A DNA stretch of 64,000 bases from Melieria omissa (GCA_963971225.1 OZ020268.1:36233848-36297847), one strand, 5' to 3'; positions 46,148 to 57,439 are shown, counted from the stretch's first letter. Notes: a model not told the origin generated them from the sequence alone. A program made the numbers and translations.

Positions 46148-46800
46148 TTATTCAAAATAGTCCGGCTATTTGGACTCTATAAAGCGATTTTCTTAAAGGG
46201 TCTTAAAGCATGCCGAATAAGTGTTTTAGAATGTTGGCGGTGATGTCCTTAGGAAGTCAATACAAGCCTTTTGGTTAGCTTCGTTGTCCTCAAAACGCCC
46301 TCTTTTCCTCGAATGCCCTTTTCTGAAATGGTAAACATAATACGGTGCCAAGTCAGGCAAATACGAGAAGTGATTAATGTGTAAATAAAACAGATCAGCC
46401 TCAAGTGTCCACCGGTGAGATTATGTAAGTCAACTTGTGCAGAACAAATCGTGCAGAGTTTTTGATAGCCAAATGTTCAGTTCAAATGCAATAAGTTTTT
46501 ATTCTCGAGATGTTGAAATCCAATTTCAAGTTTTTCAATAAAAATTTTAACTATTTTTGGAAGACTGTGCTGTGCGATTATCAGGAAATTCAGTTCGGCT
46601 ACAAGTTGATCAACGTTTATGCCCTCACGGCCATTTTTAAATCACTTATTCAACTCATGAACTCTGTCCGGGTATAAAAGATCATCACCATAAACTTTTC
46701 GCAACAATTGAAATGTTTCGCTAAAATTTGTATCAAGTAGAAGCAAAACCTAATATTTGATCTTTCCTCGATACTCATTTTTGTACCAATGTACAGTGAT
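46148..46800 (-). pseudogene. Internally deleted mariner transposase relic
   Basis: Read on the minus strand, the N-terminal part near 46620-46790 shows TFQLLRKVYGDDLLYPDRVH and FKNGREG, the mariner helix-turn-helix region. The C-terminal part near 46148-46372 shows YLPDLAPYYVYHF (third Asp region), GRFEDNEANQKACIDFL, a frameshift, and an ending PDYFE-stop at 46148. Several stops interrupt it. The two parts are closer together than in a full element of about 1.3 kb, so the middle is partly deleted. Confidence 0.75.
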
Positions 46801-47639
46801 TCGACTCTATACAACCGCGGCACAAAATTAGAAGGAGTGGTCTGTTTGCTCTATGGAAAAATAGGTCTTTATACCACTTTTCAAATTCGATTATTTTCTG
46901 AGATCGGAAAATGTCGAAGGATGTGTTTACATTATTCGATAAAAAAAAGAATGCTTCTTAAAATATAAAACAAAAAACAAGAGAACATACTTTTTGGATA
47001 TTTACCTGTAAGTTTTGTAAATTATTAGGTTTTTAATTCTTAAAAATTTTTGGAATTCAAAGTAAAATAGAAGCCTCAGCTTTGCAAATTTTGAAAAAAC
47101 ATTGAAAGCGAAAATGGATACATCAGTTCCGTTTCCTTAATCTCCTAAAGTCTTAGCATCTTCTTGCTGAATTTAACAAATTAAAACTTTGTTTTTAATC
47201 AATACACAAAAAACAGTAAACATCGATTTTCTTAGTTGGAGTTTTACCTTTCAAATGACATCAAAATCGTTAAATTATAATACTATAATTTTTTTTTAAT
47301 TTTGTCCATAGAACGAATCACTGGGCGATACCACATACATACTTTCACTTCAGACGCAATAACTCCGCTTCCAGTGAACCAAATTACTTTTAATTAATTA
47401 ATTAATATTCCATTAAATTAATTTTGATGGAATATTACGGAAGGATGAACCTTTCTAATACGTATATCACATATACGTGGCGCCAACAGAAAATTCCATA
47501 TTTTACAAAATAGTCTATAAAATTATTCAATTTTGAAAACTAGCGCAGAGGCAAAATCTAATTCTATGGATTTCTTTGAATACGAAGCAATCACTTTAGT
47601 CTCAGGAATATATATTGCTAGCTATTTTTCTGAAGTATA
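46801..47639. other. AT-rich spacer
   Basis: No coding similarity seen. It probably includes the eroded 5' end of the mariner relic. Confidence 0.4.
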
Positions 47640-47830
47640 GTAATTATGAAAGTTAAAGTTTTCAGTTTTCCAAAATGGGTCAAAGTTCTCGCTACCCCAA
47701 GGAAAATTAGAAGAAGTTAGTAGATAAACTTTAATCACTTGTAGCTTCTAAACTAAAAGAGATAGAAGCTTAACTAGTAACTTTGAATATTTGCTACTTC
47801 CAAACTATTAATTCTTTTGTAAATGTTTAG
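47640..47830 (+). repeat. Single copy of the TAGCTTCTAAACTAAAAGAG repeat family
   Basis: About 190 bp matching the clustered repeats at 59453-60412. It has an AAATGGGTCAAAGTTCTCGCTA block, a GTTAGTAGATAAACTTTAA block and TAGCTTCTAAACTAAAAGAG. Identity unknown. Confidence 0.7.
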
Positions 47831-47916
47831 TTGAGTAGTTTCTATGGTGTTTCAAACCTAACCTAACATAACTTGGCAGTTTCGAATCTACCGGTGTTCT
47901 TTGGCCTTAAATTTGT

Positions 47917-48452
47917 TTATGAATGAATGAAAGAATGAATGAATAAAGGAATAATTGAATGAATGAATGAATTAGTTAATTAATTAATAAATGAATGAAT
48001 GAATGAAATAATGAATAAATAAATGAATGAATGAATGAGTCAATGAATCAAAAAATGAGGAAATAAATAAATGTATGAATGAATGAATGAATAAATGAAT
48101 GATTGAGGGAATAACTGACTGAATGAATGAGTGAACGAATGAGTGAATGAATGAATAAATAAACGAACGAATGAATGAAAGAATGAAAAAATCAATGAAT
48201 AAACGAATGAATGAGTGAATGAGTGAATAAATCAATGAGTGAATGATCAATAAATGAGTAAATGAATGAATGAATAAATGAATTAATGAGTGAATGAATG
48301 AATCAACCAATCAAACAATGAATGAATGAACGAATGAAAGAATGAATGAATGGTTGAATGAATTAATGAATGAAGGAGTGAATGAATGAATGAATTAACG
48401 AATGACTGACTGAAGTAATTATTTAATAAATAAATTAATTAATTAATGTCAA
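47917..48452. repeat. GAAT tetranucleotide array
   Basis: About 535 bp of imperfect GAAT/GAAA/TAAA units. The minus-strand frame at 47984-48310 (FIHS-rich) is a translation of this array and not a gene. Confidence 0.95.
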
Positions 48453-49683
48453 AACAAAATATGCTTTTGCCGCCATTTGCGATTAATCGGCTTCGGTTTC
48501 GACCACATTTGGCCTTTGGGTAGCGTTGCCTCCACATTTTCACAATAGCCATAACGATCTTTTAAAAACGGACCGAACTAATCTGTACTAAACATATTTT
48601 GACAGTACACAAATCCATAAATCAAAGTCGATTTTAACTGACAGCTCCTGTCAAATTGTTGTTGTTCACGTGTAAAACTGTAACTGGTAAAACTTAGGGT
48701 CAATTTTTCAGTGCGAGTTTAACTGATAGTTTTTTGTTGGATCATGAGATATTTGTATTTCGTATTTATTTTTGTTGTTATATTCATTCAACGAATTGTT
48801 TTTTATTTTTACATACATACTTCTTAAAATTTGTTTATTCAAAATACTTACATTTGTTATTTTTCACAAATTGAAAAATAAATTGCGTTTACTTCCTTTT
48901 CTCCTTAAGTTATTCACCTTCAGCTTCGGCTACGGTTTTAACCGCCTGTCAGTATCGTAGCCGATTAATCGGCTGAAATATCACCTTCGGTCGGGCTCTT
49001 CTCATTACGTACTGAATAAAATTTTGAGCGAAAATGTGTTAATAACAAAGATGATTACAAATTAATCAGTGCACAGCCAACAATGACATTTCCACAACTT
49101 TTCACACATCGCTTGTTTTGTGTCAAACGCATTGGTGCTGCGCTTATGGCAGTCGCACATGCTTCGATATTGCGACATTTTCTCGCCTTTATTTCGCTTC
49201 GTATTTGCCGTCGTTTAGCAATGCGCACGAAATAATTCAAATTTAAAGCTCAACATTCATCAACATTCGATTCGACGCTGCGCGCTGGCAATGCGCGAAG
49301 AAACACTCATCAAAGTGCAAACGCAAAATCACAAATCACAAATGTGGAACAAGGCAGTGCATAGCTGCTGAGGTGTTAATGTCGTCAGCCCAAGGAATGT
49401 CGCTGCTGTTGTTCCTGTTGCTGCTGTTGTTTATTGCCGTTGCAACGGTGCAACAATTTAAACTTTCCCATCAACAGTGCGCAGCAACGTGTGCGGCGCT
49501 GTGCTGTTGCTGTTAGTGTCACCGCTGGCGAAGCTGTTGCTGCTGATGATAATAGCAACGCCAACGTATTCATACGCGCTGATGATTATTTACGCGCATA
49601 AGCTGCCATCGAGTGAGCGTGGCGTGGCGTCGAGAAAAGGGAAAGGCGAATGCATTCATTGCAGCGACACACACATGATGAGT

Positions 49684-49684
<1 letters not shown>
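48453..49684. other. Spacer between GAAT array and R1-type LINE
   Basis: No gene recognised. The CTG-rich patch at 49398-49440 and the CA stretch at 49664-49675 are simple sequence. The latter adjoins the LINE tail. Confidence 0.45.

Positions 49685-49725
<41 letters not shown>
49685..49725 (-). other. Poly(A) tail of the R1-type LINE
   Basis: Forty-one T on the plus strand, uninterrupted, directly before the 3' untranslated region of the LINE. A long pure tail suggests a young insertion. Confidence 0.9.
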
Positions 49726-49728
<3 letters not shown>

Positions 49729-49892
49729 GAGGAGTAAAAGCATCAAAAGCCGAGGTCAGTGCGAGACTTTAACCCGCTAAACATCTCCCCTTGTCCGACG
49801 GAAAGTTCCTCCCGGAACTACCGCTAAGTATTTCGTCGGGAGGCCGTCTGAGCATTATAGCTCAATCGTCTGTTGTTGGTCTGTCAAGTCCG

Positions 49893-52889
49893 TTACTGTT
49901 CGTTATGGGGTTGGGCCACTGAACCCAAGATTTCCCGTCGTCGCGCAGCGCGTTGGCGCTCAATCCACCGGAGTGCCGTCATGATCCGTGCTGCCGCCGT
50001 TTGTACAACTTCCCATTTTCCGGGTGAATCGCACATTTGGGGCACAAGGTTGGTTGTCGTTGGGGCTTCACCGAAGACTTCCGTGATAGAGCCTCTCTCG
50101 TTAGCGAAGCGTGGGCAGCATAGCAGGACATGCTGAACGTCTTCGATTTCATTGGGGCACTGAGGGCAGAAAGGATCGTCCTCATGTTTGAAGCGGTGAA
50201 GGTATTGCTTAAAGCATCCATGCCCGCTTAGCAGCTGCGTGAGATAAAAATCTACCTCTCCGTGTTTGCGGTTGATCCAGACCTCAATGTGAGGGATCAG
50301 GGCAAACGTCCATCTTCCCTTCTCCGATGTGTTCCACCTTTGTTGCCATTCATTTACGCTGCACCGCCTTTCGTCCGCTTTCGATGCCCTAGCACCCGCT
50401 GTGTATATGCGATTGAGTTCTCGCGCTAGGATATCTATTGGGGGCATGCTTGCAATAACCAATATCGCGTCGTCAGATATTGTACGAAAGCCACTGGCTA
50501 CTCGTAATGCGCTTAAGCGGTATGTCGCCCTGATGCCAGACATGTACGTGGCTTTAAAGGTTGCGTCTACCCAGATCGGTGCTGCGTAAAGTACGATGGA
50601 TGTAGTAACCGTTGCCAGTAACTTCCTTCTGCTAGCGCGTGGTCCGCCAAGATTCGCCATAATGCGTGATAACGCACCGCCTACTTTTGCCGCCTTGTCA
50701 TTGACCGCAGCCAGGTGATCTTTAAAGGACATTCGGGTGTCGATACGTACGCCAAGGTATCTGATGTGCGGCTGGGAGGTTATTTCGTGATCGCCAGCTT
50801 TAAAAGTGAATGTCTCTCGTATTTTCCGAGTACTCAAGAGAACCGCCTCTGTTTTTTCGGCTGCTAGTTTTAGTTGTGCGCTGCGCAACCATCTCATGAC
50901 TAGCATTATGGATTCGTTACACAGCTGCTGTACTTCAGGTATAGTTTTGGCGACTACTACCAGCGCAATATCATCCGCGTAGCCAACTAGTTTGCTGTCC
51001 GCCGGAAGTCCGATCCTCAATACTCCATCATACATGGCATTCCACAGGGCCGGGCCCAGTACCGAGCCCTGTGGCACCCCTCGTGAAACGCAATACTGCT
51101 TGACGCCATCATCGGTGTCATACAACAATAACCTATTCTCGAAGTAATTGACGATCATTCGTATAAGATACGTCGGTGTCCGGATCATCGTGAGTGCTTC
51201 TATTATGCTGGGCCAGCTTGCTGTATTAAAGGCGTTTTTCACGTCAAGTGTTACTACCGCGCAGTATTTCTTGTCGCCCCATCTCCACCTTGTTCCACTA
51301 GTAGCATCGTGCGCAATATCCATGACCGTTTTAACCGCGTCAACGGTTGATTTGCCTCGTCTAAAACCAAATTGCGCATCGGATAAGCCATACGGGCCTT
51401 CCAGAGTGTCTTGCAGGCGGTTGACGATTATCCTCTCGAGTATCTTGCCCATGGAGTCGAGCATACACAATGGTCTATATGCTGATGGTTGGTCCGGTTG
51501 CTTGCCTGGTTTGAGTAGAAGAACTAGTCGCTGTCGTTTCCACATAGTTGGAAAGACACCCTTCTTCAGACACATGGTGAACATCGCCGCAAAGGTGGCA
51601 GGGTTCGCTCGGATGGCGGATTTCAACGCTATGTTGGGGATGCCGTCTAATCCTGGTGCCTTATTGTCACCCATTTTGTTCAGGGTTACGAGCACTTCTT
51701 CCGTCGTTACTTCCGGAATATCACTTTCTTCCGTGGTTTGGTGAACATACGTCGGTCTTTCGCCTTCTGGAGGGAATAGTGTAGTGACTACAGCTTCCAG
51801 AAGTGCTGGGTCTGAGGGCTGCGGTGCTTTAGTGCCTCTCACTTGGCTCATGACCACTTTATAGGCTGTACCCCAAGGGTCTATATCTGCGCCATCACGC
51901 AGATCTTTGAAGCACGAGTCCTTGCTTTTCCGTATCGCCTTCTTAAGCTGGTTGCGGCATTTTTTATATTCGTAGCGAAGCGTCTCGTAATTTGGTTGGG
52001 TTCGCGATCGCTGCATTCTCCTGCGCGCATGATTGCAGCACCTCCTACACTCGGCGATGTCTTGATTCCACCAGTAGACTGGTTTACGACTCGGCTTTTG
52101 CGACCTTCTGGGCATAGCTGCATCGCAGGCTTTACTAATACGCCTTGAGATCCCTTCTGCCATAATTTCGGGTTCACTCTCGATGATTTCGCCGTCATGC
52201 CACACCTGTAGGAATACATCCTCATCAAAGAGACGATGCTTCCAGCCCCTTGTCTGTGCCATTGCTATTTGTTGTCGTTTCGCTATCTGCAGCTCGATGA
52301 TAATAGCTCGATGGTCGCTATGCGTATAGAAGTCGGCGATCTTCCAAGCTGTGTGACGCGCGATCGTTCTGTGAGCGAAGGTCAAATCAATAGCTGATCG
52401 TCTGTCCCCGGCCTCGAAGGTGTGCTGTCCGTCGTTTAGGAGTTCAACGTCTAGTGTGGCCATACACTCCATAAGCACCCTACCTCTAGGGTTTGTGCTT
52501 CTGCTACCCCACGATATTGACCAGGCGTTAAAGTCGCCGGCTATTATAGCCGGTTGTCTCGTCCTAGCCTCTGAGACCATCTCTTCGATCATCAGTTCGA
52601 ATTGGTTTAAATCCAAGCTTGGAGGAGCGTAACACGAGAAGAAATAAACGCCATTTATTTTGGCCCATGTGAAGCCGTTGTACGCTATTGACGCGCTACT
52701 CTGGTACGCTTTGGCATTGGTGGTCCATATTGCCGCTTTGCTCGATGCATCTGTTGTCCATTCGCAGCCATCTACGTTGTGGTGTTGTTCACACAGGATA
52801 GCGAGATCGAACTGTTGCTCGAAAATAGTTTGCTGCAAGATATCCTGCGCCGCGATACAGTGATTTAGGTTTAACTGAACGATTTTCAT
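49893..52889 (-). CDS. LINE ORF2: endonuclease and reverse transcriptase (R1 clade)
   Basis: An intact frame of 998 codons. Residues 1-200 form an apurinic-type (EEP) endonuclease: QLNLNHC near 5, CEQH near 33, GDFNAWS near 118 and SDHRAII near 191. Reverse transcriptase spans about 400-720, with NKAPGLDGIPN, YRPLCMLD, RRGKSTVDAV, SRGVPQGSVLGP and the catalytic YADD near 637-640. The C-terminal part has LTQLLSGHGCFKQYL, a phrase characteristic of R1-clade proteins, and a Cys/His motif C-x2-C...H...C near 908-925 (CPQCPNEIEDVQHVLLCC). No RNase H is present, as is usual for this clade. The start ATG overlaps the ORF1 stop, implying reinitiation. The enzyme would nick target DNA and reverse-transcribe the element RNA at the nick. 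All visible catalytic motifs are conserved. Confidence 0.93.
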   Translation of the reverse strand: MKIVQLNLNHCIAAQDILQQTIFEQQFDLAILCEQHHNVDGCEWTTDASSKAAIWTTNAKAYQSSASIAYNGFTWAKINGVYFFSCYAPPSLDLNQFELMIEEMVSEARTRQPAIIAGDFNAWSISWGSRSTNPRGRVLMECMATLDVELLNDGQHTFEAGDRRSAIDLTFAHRTIARHTAWKIADFYTHSDHRAIIIELQIAKRQQIAMAQTRGWKHRLFDEDVFLQVWHDGEIIESEPEIMAEGISRRISKACDAAMPRRSQKPSRKPVYWWNQDIAECRRCCNHARRRMQRSRTQPNYETLRYEYKKCRNQLKKAIRKSKDSCFKDLRDGADIDPWGTAYKVVMSQVRGTKAPQPSDPALLEAVVTTLFPPEGERPTYVHQTTEESDIPEVTTEEVLVTLNKMGDNKAPGLDGIPNIALKSAIRANPATFAAMFTMCLKKGVFPTMWKRQRLVLLLKPGKQPDQPSAYRPLCMLDSMGKILERIIVNRLQDTLEGPYGLSDAQFGFRRGKSTVDAVKTVMDIAHDATSGTRWRWGDKKYCAVVTLDVKNAFNTASWPSIIEALTMIRTPTYLIRMIVNYFENRLLLYDTDDGVKQYCVSRGVPQGSVLGPALWNAMYDGVLRIGLPADSKLVGYADDIALVVVAKTIPEVQQLCNESIMLVMRWLRSAQLKLAAEKTEAVLLSTRKIRETFTFKAGDHEITSQPHIRYLGVRIDTRMSFKDHLAAVNDKAAKVGGALSRIMANLGGPRASRRKLLATVTTSIVLYAAPIWVDATFKATYMSGIRATYRLSALRVASGFRTISDDAILVIASMPPIDILARELNRIYTAGARASKADERRCSVNEWQQRWNTSEKGRWTFALIPHIEVWINRKHGEVDFYLTQLLSGHGCFKQYLHRFKHEDDPFCPQCPNEIEDVQHVLLCCPRFANERGSITEVFGEAPTTTNLVPQMCDSPGKWEVVQTAAARIMTALRWIERQRAARRREILGSVAQPHNEQ

Positions 52890-54244
52890 CGCCCGCTTTT
52901 CCTTATCGCCTTTTGGTGCTCAGGGCACCTGGAGTTTCCCGCCGCATGGCCACCTCCGCATAGAACGCAGTTTTGCGCGTTCCTGCAATTTGCCGCTTGA
53001 TGGCCTTCTTGTCCACATTTTCTGCACAGATTTCTCCTATCCACGTCTTCCTTACAGTGTTGTGCCACGTGATTATATCCCCAGCACTTAAAGCACCGCA
53101 TTGGCGACGAACATTCGCGTATACGACAGGATACCCAGCCTATACGTATCCGTTGCGTTTTCAGCGCCTTAGCGGCATCCTCTGCTGGTAGATTTACGTA
53201 TGCCGTTTGTGTGCCTTGCCGTCCCATACGCATACTACGGATCGAAGCTATGTCCGGGCGCCGTATGCCACATTGCTCTTGTAATGCATCGCACACTTCT
53301 GCCGGAGTCGTGACTTCATCAAGGTCTCTCAGCTGTATGGTCACAGAGTGGGTCTTCGCCGACACCTTAGCAGCCCCGCCCAGTACACCCTCTACATCTG
53401 TTTGGAATTCTGCCGTGCTTCGTTCCGGTGCACGCTTCAGTTGTAGCAGCAGCTCGTTCTTCGCCGTCCTCCGCACGGCCTTAACGCTTTCGCCAAGGGA
53501 CTTTAGTGCATCAACGCTTTTAATTTTCCGCAGGATGTCTGCGTACGTCGCACCTTCCGTTGCAGCAATGATTATGGCGTCGGGTTTGACCCTCACTCCT
53601 CGTTCTCTGTTCTTCTTCTTCGACTGCACTTTTGTCCAACCCTGCTTCTGCTTTGGTTTCTCCTGTGATGTGCGATCTGTTGCAACTTTCTCCGTGTTCG
53701 ACTTCGCTGTTGCTGGTGTTGCATTGCCTGCGGGTTCGGTCCTTTGCGGCAGACGTGCTTTTTCCTGCTTTTGTGTTAGCTTGCGTTTCGGGGGTGGTGT
53801 CTCCAGGTGGTTTGGCTGCCTCTTCTTTTGCTCTTCCCTTGCCTTGAGCCATGGTGAGGTTTGGGAGAAATTATTCTTCCTTATAACTCCCTTGGCCACA
53901 TCGTCTCTCTGCTCAATTGCGCAGAGTTCATACAGCGCTCTAATGCTGTCGATGGCGTCGCGCATCGGCTGGTGGACGGAGCGCCTTTTTCCATTTTCCA
54001 ACATATCAACCAGGCTACTGATTTGCTCGCCCAGTTTGATGAATGGTTGGTACCCTCCTGCACCTCCTTCTCCTGTTTGCGATGCCTTTTCTGGTTGGCT
54101 CGTTGCACTGCTTTCCTGAGAGGCTAGTATAGCCTCATCGCTTGCCACCCGGCTTGGAGACCGGGGGATTCTGCCGCTTCTTTTGAACGGATCTATTTCA
54201 GCTGTACTGCCTTCTGCCCTGTCGTCTGAGTTCACACTATTCAT
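52886..54244 (-). CDS. LINE ORF1: Gag-like RNA-binding protein with three zinc knuckles
   Basis: An intact frame of 452 codons. The N-terminal half is charged and low in complexity (Lys, Glu, Gln, Thr-rich around 125-225), consistent with a disordered RNA-binding region. A central segment (about 240-380) resembles the RRM-like region of R1-type ORF1 proteins. Near the C-terminus are CFKCWGYNHVAQHC and CRKCGQEGHQAANC (both C-x2-C-x4-H-x4-C) and CVLCGGGHAAGNSRC. It would coat the element RNA and bring it to the target. The stop overlaps the ORF2 start by ATGA. Several long frames on the plus strand across this gene are antisense shadows. Confidence 0.9.
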   Translation of the reverse strand: MNSVNSDDRAEGSTAEIDPFKRSGRIPRSPSRVASDEAILASQESSATSQPEKASQTGEGGAGGYQPFIKLGEQISSLVDMLENGKRRSVHQPMRDAIDSIRALYELCAIEQRDDVAKGVIRKNNFSQTSPWLKAREEQKKRQPNHLETPPPKRKLTQKQEKARLPQRTEPAGNATPATAKSNTEKVATDRTSQEKPKQKQGWTKVQSKKKNRERGVRVKPDAIIIAATEGATYADILRKIKSVDALKSLGESVKAVRRTAKNELLLQLKRAPERSTAEFQTDVEGVLGGAAKVSAKTHSVTIQLRDLDEVTTPAEVCDALQEQCGIRRPDIASIRSMRMGRQGTQTAYVNLPAEDAAKALKTQRIRIGWVSCRIRECSSPMRCFKCWGYNHVAQHCKEDVDRRNLCRKCGQEGHQAANCRNAQNCVLCGGGHAAGNSRCPEHQKAIRKSGR

Positions 54245-54990
54245 TTCTAATGGGTCCCAACTCGAAGTCGTTATCTTTGTTCGTGCGTGTAGTCACCTTA
54301 AGACCCCATGGGTCCCTTTGCAAGCAGTGAGGTCCATGCGAGAGTTGACACAAGCCTTTATGAGAACTTGTGTACAGAGCTGGGTCAGCGCTAATCAGGA
54401 ATATTACATCTGAACCTACACGACCAGTTAATGGTGACGAACATTGAGCGTATTTCGAGGCCTGCCAGGGTTTTAACGGGACGGAGGCGATTATGCCATT
54501 AGCCTGGAAGCCATTTCTACAAGATTTCACTCTTGTATACTGAGGTAACAGAATGCCATAATCGCCGGCCCAATAACTTCCGTGTCCAATACATTTGTTC
54601 CAGTATGCCATAATTAAGACCTTACTGGGCTCGGCCTTAATGCAGTTTATGCCTACTGCCAGGCTTTAGTCGCAGCCGCTCCTAACCTGGAGACAGACGC
54701 TGACCAAGATAACTGCTCCTACGAGGCTGACGTTTCTTGGGTTTATTTTTGCCCTACTATGCCTACGCAGAGTGGGGGGACACCTTGATTTAAGAGGCGG
54801 TGTCGACTCGCCTCTGTCGCAGATTCATCTTTGGGTCCTGCTAGCATTTTTACCGCGCCCTCCGAATATGCCGCTCCTGGTCGGGGACTGCTTATTTGTC
54901 TGATGACTTATTCGCAGCTAACCCAGATATCTCTGGGTCGTTTCGCTATCCGCCACCTGCGACCCCCATGGTAGCCTAGAGCCCGGCCGC
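54245..54990 (-). promoter_or_regulatory. 5' untranslated region of the R1-type LINE
   Basis: About 745 bp upstream of ORF1 on the minus strand, GC-richer than the flanks and unlike the microsatellite DNA beyond 54990. R1-type elements either use an internal promoter or rely on read-through from the target. No core promoter motif is obvious. A 124-codon frame here (54237-54611) has no recognisable domain. Confidence 0.6.
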
Positions 54991-55852
54991 ATGTGTGAGT
55001 GTGTGTGTGTTGTCATCGCCTCGGCTGATGATGACTGCGCCATTTTGAACTTTAGCTGCAGCGATGAGCAACAACAACAACAACAACGACAGCACCTACT
55101 TGTGCAATCGTCGAACTGTGCGTGGTGGCAGAAAGACACCGCCGCCACCTTCAGACAACCTGCCAGCCACTCGCCCATAGATATGGTGTGTGTGTGTCGT
55201 TTATTTATTTTTATACATAAGTATAGTAAATGAATTATCCTTAAGGCGATTATGATGACTTGGGTGAGCGCTCGCAGCAGCGGCAGCGCCAATTCATGCT
55301 AGAAAATTTATACAACTGTGTTTGGCTTAGCAGTAGCAACTTTTCTGCTTTTCGCGTATTTTCCATGGGGACACAAATCGGCGAAAGTCTGCAAGCGTAC
55401 AACAACAATGCCACAAAGTTGAAGTGCCAGTCAGCGTAAAAGTTTTCACGCTTTGCCAGAGTGCGATTGCGAGCAGCGTTGAAAAAAGTTATAATGCTTA
55501 TGTTCAAAACTTATTGCAAGTCAAAAATTTCCATATGTAAAATGAGGAAAACGTTTCTAGTTAAAACGAAAATTAATTTTTTTAAGAGGTAAGCAGAATT
55601 TTCTTAAAGCATTTGCAAAATAGAGGAAACAACAATGTTTAATTTGAAAAATTAACGCAACGAAATAAACTATTATCGAAATTAATTACTTCTGTGGTAC
55701 CAACAAGATATATGTTGGCATTTTAAATTGGTTGGTGTTTTAATTGAAGCATTTATGTAGTTATGATTTTTAAGGATATCTAAGGATGTTATGAGCAGTT
55801 TTAGTAAATCTGAATAATCGCTGAATCGTTGACGTCATTTAACAGTATCGGT
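54991..55852. other. Right flank of the LINE, simple sequence then AT-rich spacer
   Basis: Starts with GT repeats (54994-55010) and a CAA run (55070-55087), then AT-rich DNA. Joined with 49684 this would restore the pre-insertion locus. No gene seen. Confidence 0.45.
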
Positions 55853-56042
55853 TCTTTTTATCAAAACTAAGCAATTCCGGAACAAACTTCCCTGCAACAC
55901 AATTCATGCCCAAAACATTTGAAAAACTTGCATGAAATAAGCCAACCGTTGTGCCAACATCCTTGGAAACTTCTTTAATAGTGCTTCAACGGAGAACATT
56001 AAGGAAGAGAACATCATCATTAACATCTTCTGGGCCTCCTGT
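55853..56042 (-). pseudogene. mariner transposase fragment
   Basis: The minus-strand frame reads STIKEVSKDVGTTVG, then HASFSNVLGMNCVAGKFVPE and LLSFDKK, matching the end of the mariner DNA-binding domain and the linker to the catalytic core. One in-frame stop precedes it. No catalytic Asp is retained and no terminal repeats were found. It is a short old fragment, distinct from the part preserved at 5650-5925. Confidence 0.75.
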
Positions 56043-57439
56043 CAAAGATTTTAATCACTTATAACAATTTTTTGGGTTAAAGTAGTCTCGCCAGTCAACA
56101 TCTAAAGTCTGCCAACATAAAATATAGCAACAGCAACTTTTTTGTGATAAGAGTCGATTTTAAGAGAGAAAAAGAAGAAAAATATCATAAAAACCCTGTT
56201 TGAAAGTTATAAACGACCACTTTGCCATAGAAAACAAACAACTCACAGTTTCCCATTTAAGTTTGTCATCTATAACTCGATTACTATTCTCAGTAATGTT
56301 ATATGTCCTTTCACAAAAAATTTGTATATTAGTTTATAAGTCTACAATTTGCTCTTACATCTTCCATAGTATTTTGCGTTTTTCGTCCAATTTGATGGAA
56401 AGCAAACGTGATCATACCATATCTAATGAAACCACTCCACACCATTTTTGATTGTGCACCATAAATACTTTCGGAGAAATACCATGAATTATCTAAGGAA
56501 GCCGTCAGAACCATCAAGATTTAATACTTTCCATACAAAATTTCATCTGCAGATTCAAAAATGGAATCTTAATGAAATCGTTTTGGTATTTTCAACACAC
56601 ACAAACTCAGAACTCAGAAAAATCGAATACCTAGAATTTTATCGCAAACGTATTAAAACTGCCTCTTTAGCTTTTTTGTCTAAAGTCGGGACTTCTTATT
56701 TTAAGACGTTGAAATTTCAAGGACATGTATATTTTGAAAAATTTCTTAAAAAATTTAGCACAATATACAATACAAATATGAGCATTAAATGAAAAAGAAA
56801 GTTCATTAGAATAAAAAAAATAATAATCTTTTGGCGCGCAAGGACGAATAGGTATTGTAAATGACTTTTTAAAACTTTATCTTTAAATCTTTAAATATCC
56901 AAAAATATGCCGCAAGGACAAATGTGTACACTACCACATCCTCTTTCGGTTTTATTCATCCATAAATTGGATATTTTGTGTTTCTTTTTTTTTAAATTGT
57001 TTGATCCTAAAACTATTAATTTAGAAGGACGACAGGGGAGGATGAAATAGAGGATGGAATCATGCACTTATTAGTCCTTAAGACATATATTTATCCAAAT
57101 TTTTTTGGGAAATTTTCAAAGATATTGATGGATAAAGTAAAGGACATTTCAAATTATTATTCATCCCTGCGCACCAAAAAATATTTTTTTTAATTTAAGG
57201 GTAATTTCTCTTTTATTTGATACGCACACATTTACAATCTACTTTGCGCTAAATTTTTTAGATAATTTTTTTAAATATTTATTTCTTGAAATTTTCAAAG
57301 ATTTCTAATTAATTTATTTTTACTATATTTGAGCCCTCGTTTTGCAACTATATCGATTTGTTTGTTTATTTCAAATTTTTGTATTTTTGCTACAGGGCAC
57401 AAAAGGCGTTTTAAACTCTCCCAAATATCGAGTTGTGAC
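56043..57439. other. AT-rich spacer
   Basis: A 114-codon frame at 56448-56792 (plus) has no recognisable motif and is regarded as chance. T-rich DNA dominates 56940-57330. Confidence 0.4.

Larger units (their letters stand above)
49685..54990 (-). mobile_element. R1-clade LINE, probably full length
   Basis: A non-LTR retrotransposon of about 5.3 kb on the minus strand with a 5' untranslated region, ORF1 with three zinc knuckles, ORF2 with endonuclease and reverse transcriptase, a 3' untranslated region and a 41-nt poly(A) (seen as T at 49685-49725). ORF1 and ORF2 overlap by ATGA. Both frames are intact. The left flank ends CATGATGAGTG and the right flank begins (C)ATGTGTGAGTG, an imperfect candidate target duplication within CA/TG-rich DNA. 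The 5' limit is placed at the end of the unique sequence (about 54990) and could shift by some bases. Confidence 0.9.

Noticed and set aside
47984..48310. 108-codon FIHS-rich minus-strand frame
   Set aside because: It is a translation of the GAAT tetranucleotide array.
51148..51744. 198-codon plus-strand frame
   Set aside because: Antisense to the reverse-transcriptase part of LINE ORF2.
53211..54119. 302-codon plus-strand frame
   Set aside because: Antisense to the intact LINE ORF1, with no domain of its own.
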